NCBI GenBank assembly: GCA_037389465.1
Contig: JAZARR010000171.1
Location: 4,859,001-4,923,000, forward strand
Source: Baylisascaris procyonis
Lineage: Eukaryota; Nematoda; Chromadorea; Rhabditida; Ascarididae
Length of the DNA: 64,000 bases
Reading direction: 5' to 3'
Shown here: piece after piece, positions 12,801 to 26,600 of the stretch
Position numbering within the stretch: position 1 is the stretch's first letter
Layout of the letters: every line of letters begins with the position of its first letter
The notes under the pieces: generated by a model
Told to the model about the DNA's origin: nothing
The model's input: only the letters and a program-made list of their open reading frames with translations
Database searches by the model: none
Made by a program: the position numbers and the translations under genes

Positions 12801-14107
12801 CTACACACATGAACGCATACATACATACACACAAGTATGCACATACACATGTACCCACGCATATATATATATAAAAAAAATTTATGAGATAGATTGGAAA
12901 ATTCGATGCATATAGTAATTGATATTTATTCTTTTTTTTTTGGTATATTTTTATTTGTTACTTCCCCATTTAACAAATTTCAAGAGAGCAAAATAAAAAT
13001 AAATCAAATATATTTATTTGAACTTTCGAATATTTTCCCATGAGAAATGCTAATCAATCGCTAAATAAATAACACAGCGAGCAAAATAAAATCTCATAGG
13101 AAATAAATGCTTTAAATGAGAATACAATCAGTAACATTTCTAATATTATGTTGAATGTTAATTGTTTCTATGCTGTCAAGCTTTTTTTTTCGCCTCTCTA
13201 TAAATAGTAAATGAATTGAAAATTTTTCATTTCATTTTTTTTTACATATAATTCAAAATTTTTCAAGTTGCGCTTTTTTATTCAAATTTAGTCCGTTTAA
13301 ATTTTTATTCAAATTTTCAAAAAAAAAAGAATTCAAAAATTTCGAGAAGCGATGATAATATTGGGCAAAATTTTTCACTGATAAGCATATAGTCGCGTTA
13401 TTCAAAGCATAAATAACGAGATCCACATAGATTATAATAATGACATCCTTCATAAACTAGATTATTTATAAAAATTTGTTAATAGAGCAATTGAAAAATT
13501 TTGAATCAATCCGAGTTTGTCTTTTTTTTCTAGTGTTTTCGATATGGCTATAGTAAATAATGGTTTTTTGCCTCAAATTTAAACTTTTTTTCAACATTAA
13601 GCTAAATTATGCTTCCTTTAGTCCAGTAAATAAAGAAAAAGTTAGAAAATATTCTCGAAAAAAAAAGTACTACTATTGAAAAATATTCAAAAACAAAATT
13701 TATTAAAATATGCCTATTTAATGCTCAAAATTAAAGAAAAACTTTAAAAATTGAAGTGAAAAATTTTTCGCCTATTATATCAGTTGAAAAATTGACGCTA
13801 TAAATAGAAATCACTAAACATATAGAAAATTTCGAAGTTAAAATTAAACGAAAAAAAAAATTTATTTTTGTTATTTAAAAAAATATTTCTAAATGAGGCA
13901 ATTACAATGATATCATCACATAATTGAGAATATCAAATAGATATTCCATTCTTATTGTGATCATCTATGAGGTTTTTATTTCGACTATAATTTCCACTAT
14001 AAAATTTATGAATGGCGTTGAAAGTGTTTATACGGTTCAGCAAATATTATCACTTCAATATTTTCTAGCAACATAACCGCACAAATAAATCAACATTAAT
14101 ATCGTTT
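12800..14107. other. AT-rich stretch, no gene seen
   Basis: A/T homopolymer-rich, no credible frame or splice pair. Confidence 0.65.
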
Positions 14108-14455
14108 TAACTATCAAGGCCAACGAATGGCTTCGAGGTGTAACAAAGATAAAGGATTGGGTGACCGACGCCGGAATGAGGAAATTTAGATGGGCGGCGA
14201 AGATATCCGCACTGAAAAATGACGATTGGGTGAAGCGAATAACAGAATGGACACCACGGATTGGCAAAAGAAATAGAGGCCGACCTGCAATGAGATGGAG
14301 CGATTCTTTAAAAAAGACCGCAGGAACCAACTGGATCAGAGAAGCATTGATTCGGGACAAGTGGAAGCGATATGAAGAGACCTTTATTCGTAATGAATGC
14401 TACGTTGATTGAAATAAAATAAAATAAATAAATAAATAAATAAATAACTATCAAG
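14108..14455 (+). mobile_element. 5'-truncated RTE-type LINE insertion with target-site duplication
   Basis: The 11-bp word TAACTATCAAG flanks the insert at 14108-14118 and 14445-14455. The insert (14119-14444) is an uninterrupted 97-codon frame encoding the very end of the retrotransposon ORF: DWVTDAGMRKFRWAAKIS, then WTPRIGKRNRGRPAMRWSD and KKTAGTNWIREALIRDKWKR, the conserved C-terminus after the reverse transcriptase in RTE-like elements. TGA at 14410 is followed directly by an (AAATA/TAAA)n tail, as is usual for RTE elements. The intact frame and clean duplication point to a fairly recent, severely 5'-truncated insertion made by target-primed reverse transcription. Confidence 0.88.
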
Positions 14456-17400
14456 ATTACCGATTCTATCTGCAAAATAATTACATCTAATTCGAGAGTT
14501 ATAGCCGAATGAATCAACTAGCGCCGATTATTGAGAACAAAAAATAAAAACAATTGCATTCGAATAAGCGATTATGAAAAAGCAATTGTTCTTTAGCAAA
14601 AGAATTCATTTCTATCGTATTTGTTCCACACAAATAATTGTTATCATGCAAATATAATTAGATTGTTAAAAACAATACTAAACAATACTTGCTGATCACA
14701 TCTAAAGAACCCTTAGTTCATTATAGAAAAGTTTAAAAAAAAAAATGAAACGTTTATCTATAAACGAACGTCGTTCATTTCTTGTACCGATGTGAAGAGA
14801 AGGAGGAAGGACGAAGGAAGAGGAACCATAGGGGGGAGGAGGGGGGGGAGGGGCTGAAAGAGAGACGATGAAATTATTCAGCTAAAAAAGGGAAATGCAG
14901 ATGTAGGATCAATTTCTCAAGTCAAATCCACATCGATAAATTTGAACACCGCATTATCCCTTCTAATAAACCATGTGCTTGAAATTTAGCCAGATCAAAG
15001 ATTAATGATCAAAAATCAATGCGCATTTGTATGTGATATGAATCACTCATGTTTCCCATTTGTATTTTAAATCCCATCGTTTAGACGCATCATATTTCCG
15101 AAATAAAATAATCTGCAAATTTATTGAATTTTTTCATTGGTAATTAAAATAGGATAATAGAGAAGTGAATTGAAAAAAAAGAATTAAAATGAGTAATTAA
15201 AATTTTAATTAACAAATTTTCAATTAAATCAACCGTCTACTTGTGGATATAGTAGCCGTTCTTAAATAACAGATGTGAGGAGAAAGGTGGAAATTGGGAA
15301 AGAGTTGATTTGTGAGAGAGATAAATGGGGTGAAGAAAATAAAATAGTATGAAATCTTAAAGAGGTGAAATATGTTCGGAGAGAGAAAGGGAAAGAGAAA
15401 GAGAGAGAAACAAAAAGAGAAAGAGAAAAGAAAAAGAGAAAGCAAAAAAGTTTTTTTCTCTATATTATCTCTATATTCTGGATGCGATTTGCAAAATACG
15501 CTCTTCTATGCAAATAAGGTCAACGAGCCATGAATAGACATTCGATGAAAAGGGTGCCAATGCATATGAAAAAGCCAATTGCATTTGCATGTAAGTGCAA
15601 ATAATTTGATGCAAATAAACACTCGAATAAGCTATGCGTGAAAAATTTATGAAGAAGCACATAGCAATCGCCAAATAAAGCTTGAGAGCAACTACATCAA
15701 TACGTAATTTCGACGCATCTCTCTATGCTCCTTCCTCACAAAACATCCGGGTCGATTCAATGAAATTTTTTCAACAACGACGAATCGATGCCCGCAAATG
15801 TTCACTTTATTTCGCATCGAAAGCATTTAGCAATACTCATTGAAATATTTTGAGCGATTCTTTTCCCAGCATAAAAATTCCACATATAATATTACAACAA
15901 TTGTATTTGTCTGCATGTGTCTGTCTTGCTCATTTATTTGCATATTGAATTAGCATTGAGTCGAGTTGCTTCTAATTAAATTCACAATTGCATTTGCCGA
16001 GTTAATAAGATTTCATTGAGCGACGCTTATCTTCATCGTTCGGCTTGTAAACAAACTTTACGTATTTACTAAGGTGACAAACATACAATTGCCAACATTG
16101 TTGGCCCCATCGTCTTTGAATGTTTTCCAACATTAATTACGAATAAAATGACGTCATCGCTGAGTAATGAAACATGGGAATTGGCATTATGCAAAAAATA
16201 ACATTCAATGAAAAAAAGAAACTCATCTGCTGCAAATATTAATGAGGGGAAGTGATATTTCTAAAAATTCACTAATTAATATAATTAATGAGCAATTCCT
16301 GAAAATAAAAACTGCGCTACCATACTATCGAAACTCTCTATTTACCTGGGAAGGTGGAAGTGAAAAAGAATGGGAAAATTTAGCGTCTGAATTCAAAAAA
16401 AGAACGTCTGAATTCATCATTACACCTTCTATTGCACATTTCATTGGGTCTTAAATTATGCACTTCAAAATTTTTGTAGAACAGTTCCTTGTCCGTGATT
16501 AACCGAGATAGGTAGATCACCAATACTGGACTTAAATACAGACATCCTACATCTGGCCTAAACAGTGACCTGAGCCAAGCGCAGCTTCAGACATGTCTTA
16601 AGAAGTATGGTGAGACACCTTAAAAGCGATGTTGCAAATAATTCATAAATCTGAATATGAGTGTTTTTTTTTTTAATCTAGCATCACCGATTAAAATATC
16701 AGCGAGCAGAACACACGCATAGTAATTTCAATATTAACAGTCTACGAGGCCGAAAGAGCAGTAATTCAAATATTCTGTGATTTAAGTAAGCCGTAATAGT
16801 AACTTTCAAAAACATCGGATGAACAACAAATTCCAAAGCGGATGCTCAACTCCGGTTCCGGATTCAAGATCAAACCGGATGCTCAAATTCGCTTTCGAAT
16901 TTGAAACCACTGAAATGCGTATTGTCGAATGGAAGAAATTCTCTTTGCTTGTTCGAGTTACACGCACGAGAAATGATGTAAGCATTCGCAACTAATATAT
17001 GCATCAAAATAAAGTGGTCAAATACAACGGCCATAAATATACTCAAATTCTAAATAAAACATTTGTCGACGCATTTACATACTCAGGCGCCATATATATA
17101 CCTGTCTTGGATATATGTGTTTATCAGGCACCCACGATCCGATGAAAGAACCAACCGGCTGGCACAAAGCGCTATAGTTCCGCAGGCAAATCAATTGTAT
17201 TTTATAGGATATCGAAAATCAGCTAATCACAATGTTTACCATTAAACTACTTGTTCAAAAAGCTTCATTGACGAAAAAAGTCTGCCTTTAGAAACTGTAT
17301 AAAACTTAGTATTATCACAGATAAAAACAAAAAATAGTTGTAAGAAGAAAATAATTTTCCACATTTTCAAAGGACTAATTTTTACTTCCAACAATCGAAC

Positions 17401-18146
17401 ATTGTTTACCTATGGAAATTATTTTTAACTCAAAAAATTGTTGCTTTTCAGAGAGAAATTCGGCATTTTCCAAACATCCACCCTTATTATCGTCGTTTCA
17501 GTGGATCCATCAATCTCGAAAAGGGGGTATAAATTGTACTTAATAAATAATGCCTCTTTACAATCATTTCTGCCGAAAAAAAATTTTTTTAAGATAATTT
17601 TTACAGATGAATAGATTAATAAAAAATATTATCGCATTATTTTTTTAAATTTTTTTTTTTGATTTATTCACAATTTATGTAACTTGTTGATTTGAATAAA
17701 TATTTTCCAAAATTACATATTATGATTGTTTATCTTATAAAGCCCACTTTTTGATAATGTTTACTCAAAAGTATCGCTTAATAAACTCAATTCAAAAAAG
17801 TACATCTCTAGTCGAAACATCACTAACGATACAATCAACTATGTCTTCCAATTCAATTCAAATTATTCTCAATTGTATAGTTCAATGCATAAATTCCTTT
17901 TTCTTGAATCTCTATAGAGCTGTGATGATAAACAAAAAGCGTTGGATTGTTGTGATCGTTGATGTTGTATAGTGCTTTTCGTTATATTTGTGTTTAGTTA
18001 GTAAGGCGACTAATGCAGCCGGTTGCATTATTTTCATGACAGCCGTCACATTATGTATGCGGCTACTCATCATTAAAGCCTTTCAATGTTTATTTACAGC
18101 TAAGAATATAAATTTTTGCAAATTTACATATATGCAGAATTTCAAG
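14456..18146. other. Mostly AT-rich stretch
   Basis: Purine islands at 14796-14860 and GA-rich 15360-15440; many ATGCAAAT-like words at 15500-15960; the hypothetical ORF at 16.24 kb; a mildly GC-richer patch at 16480-16640 without a frame. Confidence 0.55.
16242..16454 (+). CDS. Hypothetical ORF, 70 residues
   Basis: ATG ORF with protein-like composition (MRGSDISKNSLINIINEQFL; YYRNSLFTWEGGSEKEWENL) ending in TAA. It contains a short duplicated word encoding TSEF (bases around 16388 and 16408). No signal peptide or known domain. No convincing splice sites seen; it could be a fragment of a longer gene or chance. Confidence 0.22.
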   Translation: MRGSDISKNSLINIINEQFLKIKTALPYYRNSLFTWEGGSEKEWENLASEFKKRTSEFIITPSIAHFIGS

Positions 18147-18332
18147 TTCGAAATTCTCATCAAATTTTTTATTAAAAAGTGAAAAAGTTGAATTATTAAA
18201 AAGTACGATTCGAAATTCTCATCAAATTTTTTATTAAAAAGTGAAAAAGTTGAATTATTAAAAAGTACGATTCGAAATTCTCATCAAATTTTTTATTAAA
18301 AAGTGAACAAGTTGAATTATTAAAAAGTACGA
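18147..18332. repeat. Tandem repeat, 62 bp x 3
   Basis: Three consecutive 62-bp units beginning TTCGAAATTCTCATC (starts at 18147, 18209, 18271), nearly identical. Confidence 0.93.
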
Positions 18333-19396
18333 GCGAATCTAAGAGAAAAGAGAAAAAAATGATCTCCCATTTAAAGATATAATTTGAAGGAGGGAAAATC
18401 TTGCTACTAAATAACATCTTCGAAGAAACAACTGCTGTTTTTCGTCAATTTTTTAATCACCGAAAGAAATTCCAAGAACATAACTACTTTCCTAAATTTT
18501 AATTTCAATAAAATTTTGAATGTATTTTCAGCTGTTTTCATATTTTTTTAATAATCTCTCCAAGGTGACTGCAAACTATCATCAAGGTAGAGTTGTAAAA
18601 AGAAGGTTCATATTGAGATTTATATCTTTGCTATGAACGAATCTACTAGTCAACAATTTTTTAAATCATGTTTTAGTGCGTTGGTAATTCAAAAATTATT
18701 GTGTTTACTAAAATAAGCGTTAAATAGTATTTCCCACGGCTGTAGCTTATTTATTGTGATTCAAACAAAGCTTAAATAAATCCTCTCCCATAATCTATAT
18801 TTAACTGATTTCTATTTTTACCCGATAAATTAAAAAATCATTCAAGTTCATGTTGGACAGTTTTAGGAATTCATGAAGCAGAATATATGATTAAATCACT
18901 TCAACAAGCGGATAAAACTATTTATCAACTTCCTATTGCTTCACGGATGGTGGGAAGATGGAAGGGAGTGGGAGGAGGGGGGAAGGGGAATGAAAGGAGT
19001 GATACGGAAGGAGGAGGCTGTTCAACTGATCATTTTAGAACTTTTTAGAAGCGTTTATTATCAAAAATATTATAAATTGTTAGCAAAAGTTGTGTATTAA
19101 TTAGATATTCATCAGCCCATTAAATTGCTGTCAAATTATCATGGATTCATCTAATCCTAGATGATTGATACAAACTGAATTCATTTCCATTCTTATATGA
19201 TAGCGTTCACTAAATCATTTATCAACGGGAATGAATGCAATAATTGGCACTAAAAGAAAATGCTTCCTGTTGGTAATTGAAGCCTATTGATTTGAAATAA
19301 AATAAAAGGGCAAAAGTACAAATGTTTGTAATTTAATGAATAAATTCCACAACGACTACTGGTAAACTCGCAAAAATTAAAAATAAACATCTTTCA

Positions 19397-19397
19397 C

Positions 19398-19474
<77 letters not shown>
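19397..19474. repeat. (TA)n microsatellite
   Basis: TA run with a single TG interruption. Confidence 0.98.
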
Positions 19475-19478
<4 letters not shown>

Positions 19479-19996
19479 AGAAAATTATCAGAAATCGTCA
19501 AATACAGTTGGTCATATTAACGCGACTGGTATATTGAATTAAAAATGCATTAAATGAATACCTCCCCCTTCTCAATATCGACTTATATTAATAAATGCAT
19601 AATCATTTAGAAGAATTTGAATAAAAAAATAAATAACTCGCGAAAATTTGCACGCAAGTTTTGATAAATTAGCATTCGAATTCATCGCGTAACACTAACA
19701 TTCACCGAAACATGAGAAACCGAATGAAACGTCGTAGTTATTTGCAAATGATGTGAACATGATCAGCATTTCGATGACGATATAATAGAATAGACATAAA
19801 ATTAGTGAATTGTGCTCGTATTTAGATCTCAGATAAAATATTTCAATGGTACAAGTGATAATGTTATCATTTTTATAACCCAATCATTTCATTCAAATTA
19901 AAAAAAAAAATTAACAAAGAAAACGATATCGCCTCCGGCGATGTGCTCAACTTAGTGCACCTATATCTATATCAATGATAACTGCTGCAGATAAGT

Positions 19997-20176
19997 CTAC
20001 AAGTTTTTAAAGTTATAGTAGTTTAAATAGACGGTTGAAATCGACTCGCTCGCTTCTTTGTTGGATCGATATATCAAAGTTCCCGATTCATTATAATAAT
20101 ATTGGAGATGAAAAATTTTACAAAATAATAAATTGAAATAATAAAATAAGAAAAAAAATCCCAAAACATTTTTCAT
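19997..20176 (-). CDS. Hypothetical short ORF with signal-peptide-like start
   Basis: From the ATG at 20176 the minus strand encodes about 59 residues: a hydrophobic leader (MKNVLGFFFLFYYFNLLFC) followed by a polar tail (YNESGTLIYRSNKEASESIS). This has the outline of a small secreted protein, but the leader is coded by AT-rich sequence where chance hydrophobic runs are common. No splice or poly(A) evidence. Confidence 0.18.
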   Translation of the reverse strand: MKNVLGFFFLFYYFNLLFCKIFHLQYYYNESGTLIYRSNKEASESISTVYLNYYNFKNL

Positions 20177-20465
20177 AATGACAGATTCAGACCATTCAAA
20201 CAATAAAGACGCTCTGAAATCTCTCTTTAATAGAAATTTTATATATGCAGCAATGCGTTCTTTGAATTAACACAAAAAAATTGGAAAAAAAAACGATTTA
20301 TTTTTCTTTAGAAATCTTTTCCTATAATTGTTGATTACGTTTTTTTTACGATTTAAATAACACCAAGCAAATTGTTCCCTTTGGGATTTCTTTCTTATGA
20401 GTAAATTGCCCGAATGTGTTATTTTATTATCGGTTGCAATGTACTATAAAATGAAATTAATTGAG

Positions 20466-20640
20466 CAAGCTCGACTACAAAGAATTGGTATGACTGCCCG
20501 ATGTGCGAACGCAATCGTATACCGATATGGGCATTGTTTTATCGAACGACCACCCAGGCAGTAATTAATCACCCATTCTTATTAAAGAATTTCCATTGCG
20601 ATTGTTCTGTAATGTTAAGAGCTTGCTGAGCGCTTTTCGA
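20466..20640. other. GC-elevated exon-like block, strand unresolved
   Basis: On the plus strand a frame reading RIGMTARCANAIVYRYGHCF ends at a donor-like GTAATT near 20558; other frames and the minus strand (LGGRSIKQCPYRYTIAFAHR) are also open. The composition contrasts with the AT-rich neighbours. No known domain. Confidence 0.25.
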
Positions 20641-21711
20641 TACGGAGCGGAAATTAAACTTAAATCTAGATAAGAGAACTTAAAATAAATAATAGAAATT
20701 AAATCTAGAGAGGGAAATATGGTGAGAGTTTCTCGAAGCAATGAAATTTTTCACAAATCTATGATTTTACTAGAAATATAGCCACTGCACTCCTAGCGTC
20801 AATAACTCATGTATCATAGTAGATCGATGTCTTAGATCATGTTCTCATCCAATTCGAAAAGAAGCTAAATCCGTGCCCACTATAAAAAATTCATATCTTC
20901 TTTCTGACTATATTAACGACATTTTACCTGAATAATGCCACCTAACGTCATATCTGGAGTTTTAAAATTAATTAAGATTCAAGCCTTATTAAGTTAAATC
21001 ATCGATAAAGCTTACAAAGGAACACTCAAATAACATATCACATTTTCATTAAATGATTGCATAGGCCATATTCGTGAAAGGTTTATGTGTCAATTGTCGA
21101 AATTAATGAAGGTAGAGTGCTATTGTTCCGGAAAATAAACAATAAATAAAACATTACGACATGAGGATGCTAATTGCAACAACGAAAATAAAATGCGTAA
21201 CGTCATTCAAAAAGTTTAGCATTTTCAATTCTCGAACGCCGAATAAATAAAAATATTGGCGCTTTATCTAAACAGAACTATTCATGTTGCTTATAAATAT
21301 TTAATTAATTAAACTATGGCTTTGACGTTTTATTTATTTTTAAATCCGACATTTAAGTTAGTAAAAAGATAATTCTTGAAAAATATGTGAATACAAATAT
21401 TGACAAAGAATTACAATTTAACGTTTAAGGTTTTGCATTTTATGTAGAAAAGAAAACAAATCTTAAAATGTCATTCACATATTTGCGAATGAGAAGCGAA
21501 TTTTTGCGAATAGATAATTTCATAAAAAAGATGGTATGTATAGGTAATTTGTAATGAGATTATACGAGGTGAAAGGTAATTAAAGGTGATCTATATATAG
21601 GAAATAAATGTAATGAAAGAATAAAATAAAAAGTGCGATCTGTTGACGCCATAGAAATCTCTTCTGAAAAGTGCAAATGTTGATGTCATTTTTCTGCAAG
21701 AAATACGATGC

Positions 21712-21911
21712 CTTTGAGAGGGGTCAGGGATTAGAGGGAGTGGGAGTTTGGCTTTGAGAGGGGTCAGGAATTAGAGGGAGTGGGAGTTTGGCTTTGAGAG
21801 GGGTCAGGGATTAGAGGGAGTGGGAGTTTGGCTTTGAGAGGGGTCAGGGATTAGAGGGAGTGGGAGTTTGGCTTTGAGAGGGGTCAGGGATTAGAGGGAG
21901 TGGGAGTTTGG
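21712..21911. repeat. Minisatellite, 40 bp x 5
   Basis: Five head-to-tail copies of a purine-rich 40-bp unit starting CTTTGAGAGGGGTCAGGGAT, nearly identical (one base differs in copy 2). Such uniformity suggests recent expansion. Confidence 0.95.
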
Positions 21912-22742
21912 CTAAGTCCCGCCGGATTTTTTTTTTATAATTTACAACATATTTTAAAAAGCAATAGGATTTTAGTATTCTGCAATTAATAAATTAGACA
22001 TGCAAAAATAAAAAAAAAAAAACAAAAACAAAAACAAACGAAACAGTGAAACAATATATAAGAGAAGGCACACCTCTATGGTGTAATTATAATTCAAAAA
22101 TCAATCCTCATTACATTCCATATCTTCATAACAAAAGCCCTTTAACATTACGCACATATTTAAAAGTATATGGATGAAAAAGATGTTCATGAAGACGAAA
22201 AAACTTATACCGACATCGTCTAAAATAACTATGAAATATACTTAAAGAAACTTTGCAAACAAGGAAAGTTGAGTTAAAAGAATGACTTTTATTGACAGAC
22301 AGCTGCAACCTTATTGTAAAGGGTGTCAACAAGTTGATTTCAACTCCGATTTACTGAGCGCCATTATTTTTTATTACTGTTTTCCACTAAGCAGACTCAT
22401 AGCTTATTTCGTTGATTGTTGATAACCCATAAGGCAAATCAAGCAGATAATAATAAACGATTAAAATACTCGACGATATTTTTAAATTTCCTGATCATTT
22501 CATTAGAATTCTATGACAAATTATCACTTGAAAAATCTTTCAAATTGAGAAAAATTGTCTCCAACTACAGAAGAAAATCTCCGAGACAGTCGACTGACAA
22601 TTAAACAAGCTTAGACATTTTTTTGACTTTGTGGAACTGCCATAAATACTGAAAATTCAATTTTTTTTAAAGAGAAAAACGTTTCGAGGAGGAAAAATTC
22701 ATTAAAAATTTTTATTTTTACATTTAAAAAAATTTTACATTA

Positions 22743-22819
22743 AATTATAAAGGCTGTAAAAATTCCTAGATTCAGCTACAAAGTAGCTGAATCTAAGAAT
22801 TTTTACAGCCTTTATAATT
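22743..22819. repeat. Foldback: 37-bp inverted repeat with 3-base loop
   Basis: Arms 22743-22779 and 22783-22819 match at 36 of 37 positions around the loop AAA. It lies 0.8 kb beyond the 3' end of the chemoreceptor gene. Such a short loop suggests a recent palindromic duplication. Confidence 0.9.
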
Positions 22820-23632
22820 AGTGCTTCAAAAACAATGAGATCAAAAAATAAAAAAGAAAACGATGAGAAAGACCGGCGGCTATTCAAAAAAAAAAAAAAA
22901 ATTATAAAATAAAATAAAGCAGTAATTCTATAAATCATTATATAAAAGCGATGAACTCTTTTTCAACTAATAATATGCTGTTGATTCGGTGATATATTCA
23001 CTAGATATGCCGTTATCGAATCATAATTTTTGAATAAAAACTTGAAAACTTACATAAGAATACTGAAAATATTCCTTTCTTATATTTCATATTTCTCGCC
23101 AAAAGTAATCACTAACATATAGATTTCATTCAATTTCATCGTCATTAATTGTACTTAATATATTATATCAAATTTTTCAATCAACAGTAATTACCAATAA
23201 TAATATTTTAAAATCGGTATCAATGATATACCAAATAATAAAAACAATTTTATTACTATCCAAATAAAAGTATTTTATTCAATTTAAAACTTCAATATCA
23301 ACAAATTCATTATATTCTATTATACAATGAGCAGTAATTGAAAGTGATTTCTTCGTATTATTCATCTAATATTTCATTGAATCGTTATGAGAGATTTAAA
23401 TCGGTGATCTTATCGCTTTTTTGCATCAGTCATTAAACTGAAATATTATCTTCAATTTTTTATATTCCCGAATGAATTCTATTCTTTTCGCATCATCTCT
23501 TGGGTCATTAAGACCGGCATTAACAGGAACTAATTTATTTTTAAACACTTTTTAATATTTAAAACATATATATATATATATTTTTTAAATATATATATAT
23601 ATAACGAAACAATTAAATCAATAAGACAGTGT

Positions 23633-26600
23633 TCAAGAATTTTTATGAAAAATAGGGATCACATTAGTATTGAAAAATGATGAAGAGCAGTTACAAAGCA
23701 ATAATTTTTTACGAAATTGTCTAATAAAGAGTAAATATAATGCAGGATGTGCACATGGTTGCCAATGTATGAGTGCAAGTATTAATGATGCATAATCGAT
23801 AGCAGGGATTTTCAAAACGAAGAAGAGTATAATAAATGCGAGAAGAGGTAATGTTGTAAATGTTAATGGAATCATTGCCTGAAAAACAAAAAAAAAAATT
23901 TTTTTTATTTCTTCCTAAAGAATAAAAAAATTATGAAAATTCGATGAATAATAATAATAATAAATCATTTGTCTAACTAAGATTGTTAGAATATCGATGT
24001 TTTGAAATAAAAATTTCGTTCAAAATGGCGAAAAAAAAGAGCGAATGGTTGAATGAAATGTAATAATTTTTAAAGAGTGAAATGAGAAATTTTTACCACA
24101 ATATATATCAAAAAAAAAAGAAATAAAATATAGGTAAGTATTAAGGTAGACATTGATCATTTGATGAACTAATGTCATTCGAAGACAAAGATATAATAAC
24201 AATTCCACCTTCTAATTACTATAAAGTATATTATTGCTGATGAGTAAATGAAAAAGTTGTAAAGAATACTAAAATCGGCTAAACGAATCTCATTAGACAA
24301 ATTGGAATTTTAAAAAAAAATTCAGAAAAATTCATTTTTTTAAAAAATTTCCTAAATCGAATTTTCACCTGAAGTAGCATAGCAATAGTGAGTTGTTTTT
24401 GCATTGCTCTCATTCGATTTGATGATGAACCACTTCGTACAGTATGAACGATTCGTTTCGTTGTTATAGTTATTATCGTATAGGCAGCGATCGATACAAC
24501 AACCAAAAAAGCACATAGCGCCAATACTATGCAAAATGCCTTCAAGAATTGTTTAACTCAGTTTTTCGACAAAAAAAAAAACACGTGCTTCCCAAAAAAA
24601 AAAAAGAAAAAAAACTCACTAGAAAATCTCCATCCCTAGAAATATAGTCCGGTTTCAAAAACATATTCCGATTTCAAAAATGTATTCTGGTTTCACAAAT
24701 GTGCTCCAACTATTCTATATTAACCCATATATTTCTATGCTCTCATATAAATGTGAGATGAGCTCATACTGTTGGTAAAAAAAAGTAAGTTCAACGAGTG
24801 GGATCTCCTAAAATCATTGCGATCTCCTATGCAAAAAAAAAAAATTTTCAAAATTTGTTCGGTAACGCAAATAGCATTCCATTGGAATGATATAATAAAA
24901 GTGCTTATGTTTCATCTTATTCTAGAAGTGCTTATCGGCTACTGATCGATACTTTCAGGAATGACGAATTTTAATTAACCAACTTTATTCAAAGGATATT
25001 TCCGCCGAAATGATCAAAAAACTTCATAATTCTTTATTAATCCCAAATTTGCATCCATATTTCAGGGATATCTGATGAACATATTTAATTATTAAAAAAG
25101 AAACGTGAAAAGAAATGAGGAGAGAATCAACGATGTTAAAAAAAGAAATTATTAAAATTCAAATTCAAAGAAAAAATTTTCAAAAATTCACCTCTTTTGT
25201 GAAACTAACTTTTATCGCTTTTTCGTTCGGATTTAAAAGTTCCGTATCGTTTAATGAGATTTTTCGATATTTAAGACGTGGAAACAGCGTTAAAATGAAT
25301 GCCGCATCAATAATTGCCAATAGTGAAACCATTGCGGCGATAATATGAAAGCGAAACATTGCTTTTAAACGACTTCGACTAAATTTTATATTTTTATATC
25401 ATTAATATTTATTAGCAAAATGATTTTTTATTTATCAATTTTAAGTGAAATTTCAATTATTTAAATTTTTAATTTGACGTTAATATTGCATAAATCTTAC
25501 AATCAAATTTGTATATTACAACGGATTTGTTTATAAAGCGCTCATTTCACTCTACCGGAAGTTGTTTATGAAAGTTATTTACTTTATTAGTAATGGATTG
25601 TAATCAATGGATCAGAAATTAAATGAAAATGATTTATGAGGTTCAATCACTTATTGAGAGCCTCTTTCTAGTATAATTTTCACTACGAATATATCACTAA
25701 ATTTGTTTTAATTATCATATATAAGGTATATATATCGATCGGACTGAAAATCTCGATTAAAAAACATTTAATAAAATTAAAAAATTAAAAAAATAAAAAA
25801 AATAAATAAATAAATAAAATAAATAAATAAATAAAAATCTAACCAAATATACGAATAACGATAGATGAATCCGAGAGGCAATGTGAGAATACTTAGGACG
25901 ATAAAAAAAGTATATAATGCTTGAATACTGGCCGCTACCTTTACAGGTAAATAATTTAGATAACCAATAATTAATATTGATTGTCTCGCATCGATATCCT
26001 CGCATAATGCCTGAAATGTAATAAGTTTTTGATTAAGTTGCAATGAATTTTGTTAACTTAATCAAAAAAAAAAAAGAAAAAAAAATAGACGATGCATCGG
26101 CATTTCAACTCTGCAACTCATAAAAAACCAAGCACAATCCCCCTCCCCCCTTATCTCAACTCCTGCGCCCCTTAGCTTAATGGTTTGTCTTTGAAAATTA
26201 GCTGCATCACATCCGCCTGATATAACATAAAAACCTCGTCGCTTACAAAAAGGTATGGAAATTCTTTAGAATCACTTGTGGCCATTATTATTCCCCTCGA
26301 AATTGAATGATCGACTTGAATGCTAATGTATGAGAGCAATAAGATATTGGGTATTCTTTCAATCAAGTTCCAATAAATTTACCTTCAATAATTCTCAAGT
26401 TGGAATTAGTTAAACAGATAGGCGCATATAAGTCAAATAAATATTTTAAAAATAAATATTTAAGAAAAAATAAAAATAGGCGAATAAAAAAAAGATGAAA
26501 AACATACAAATTGCAATCCGGTAAGTAATAAGCAATTGATGAATTCCAAAGCGCATTGTAATGATAGAGACCAACGAGTGCCTTGAAGGGGTCCTTTCGG

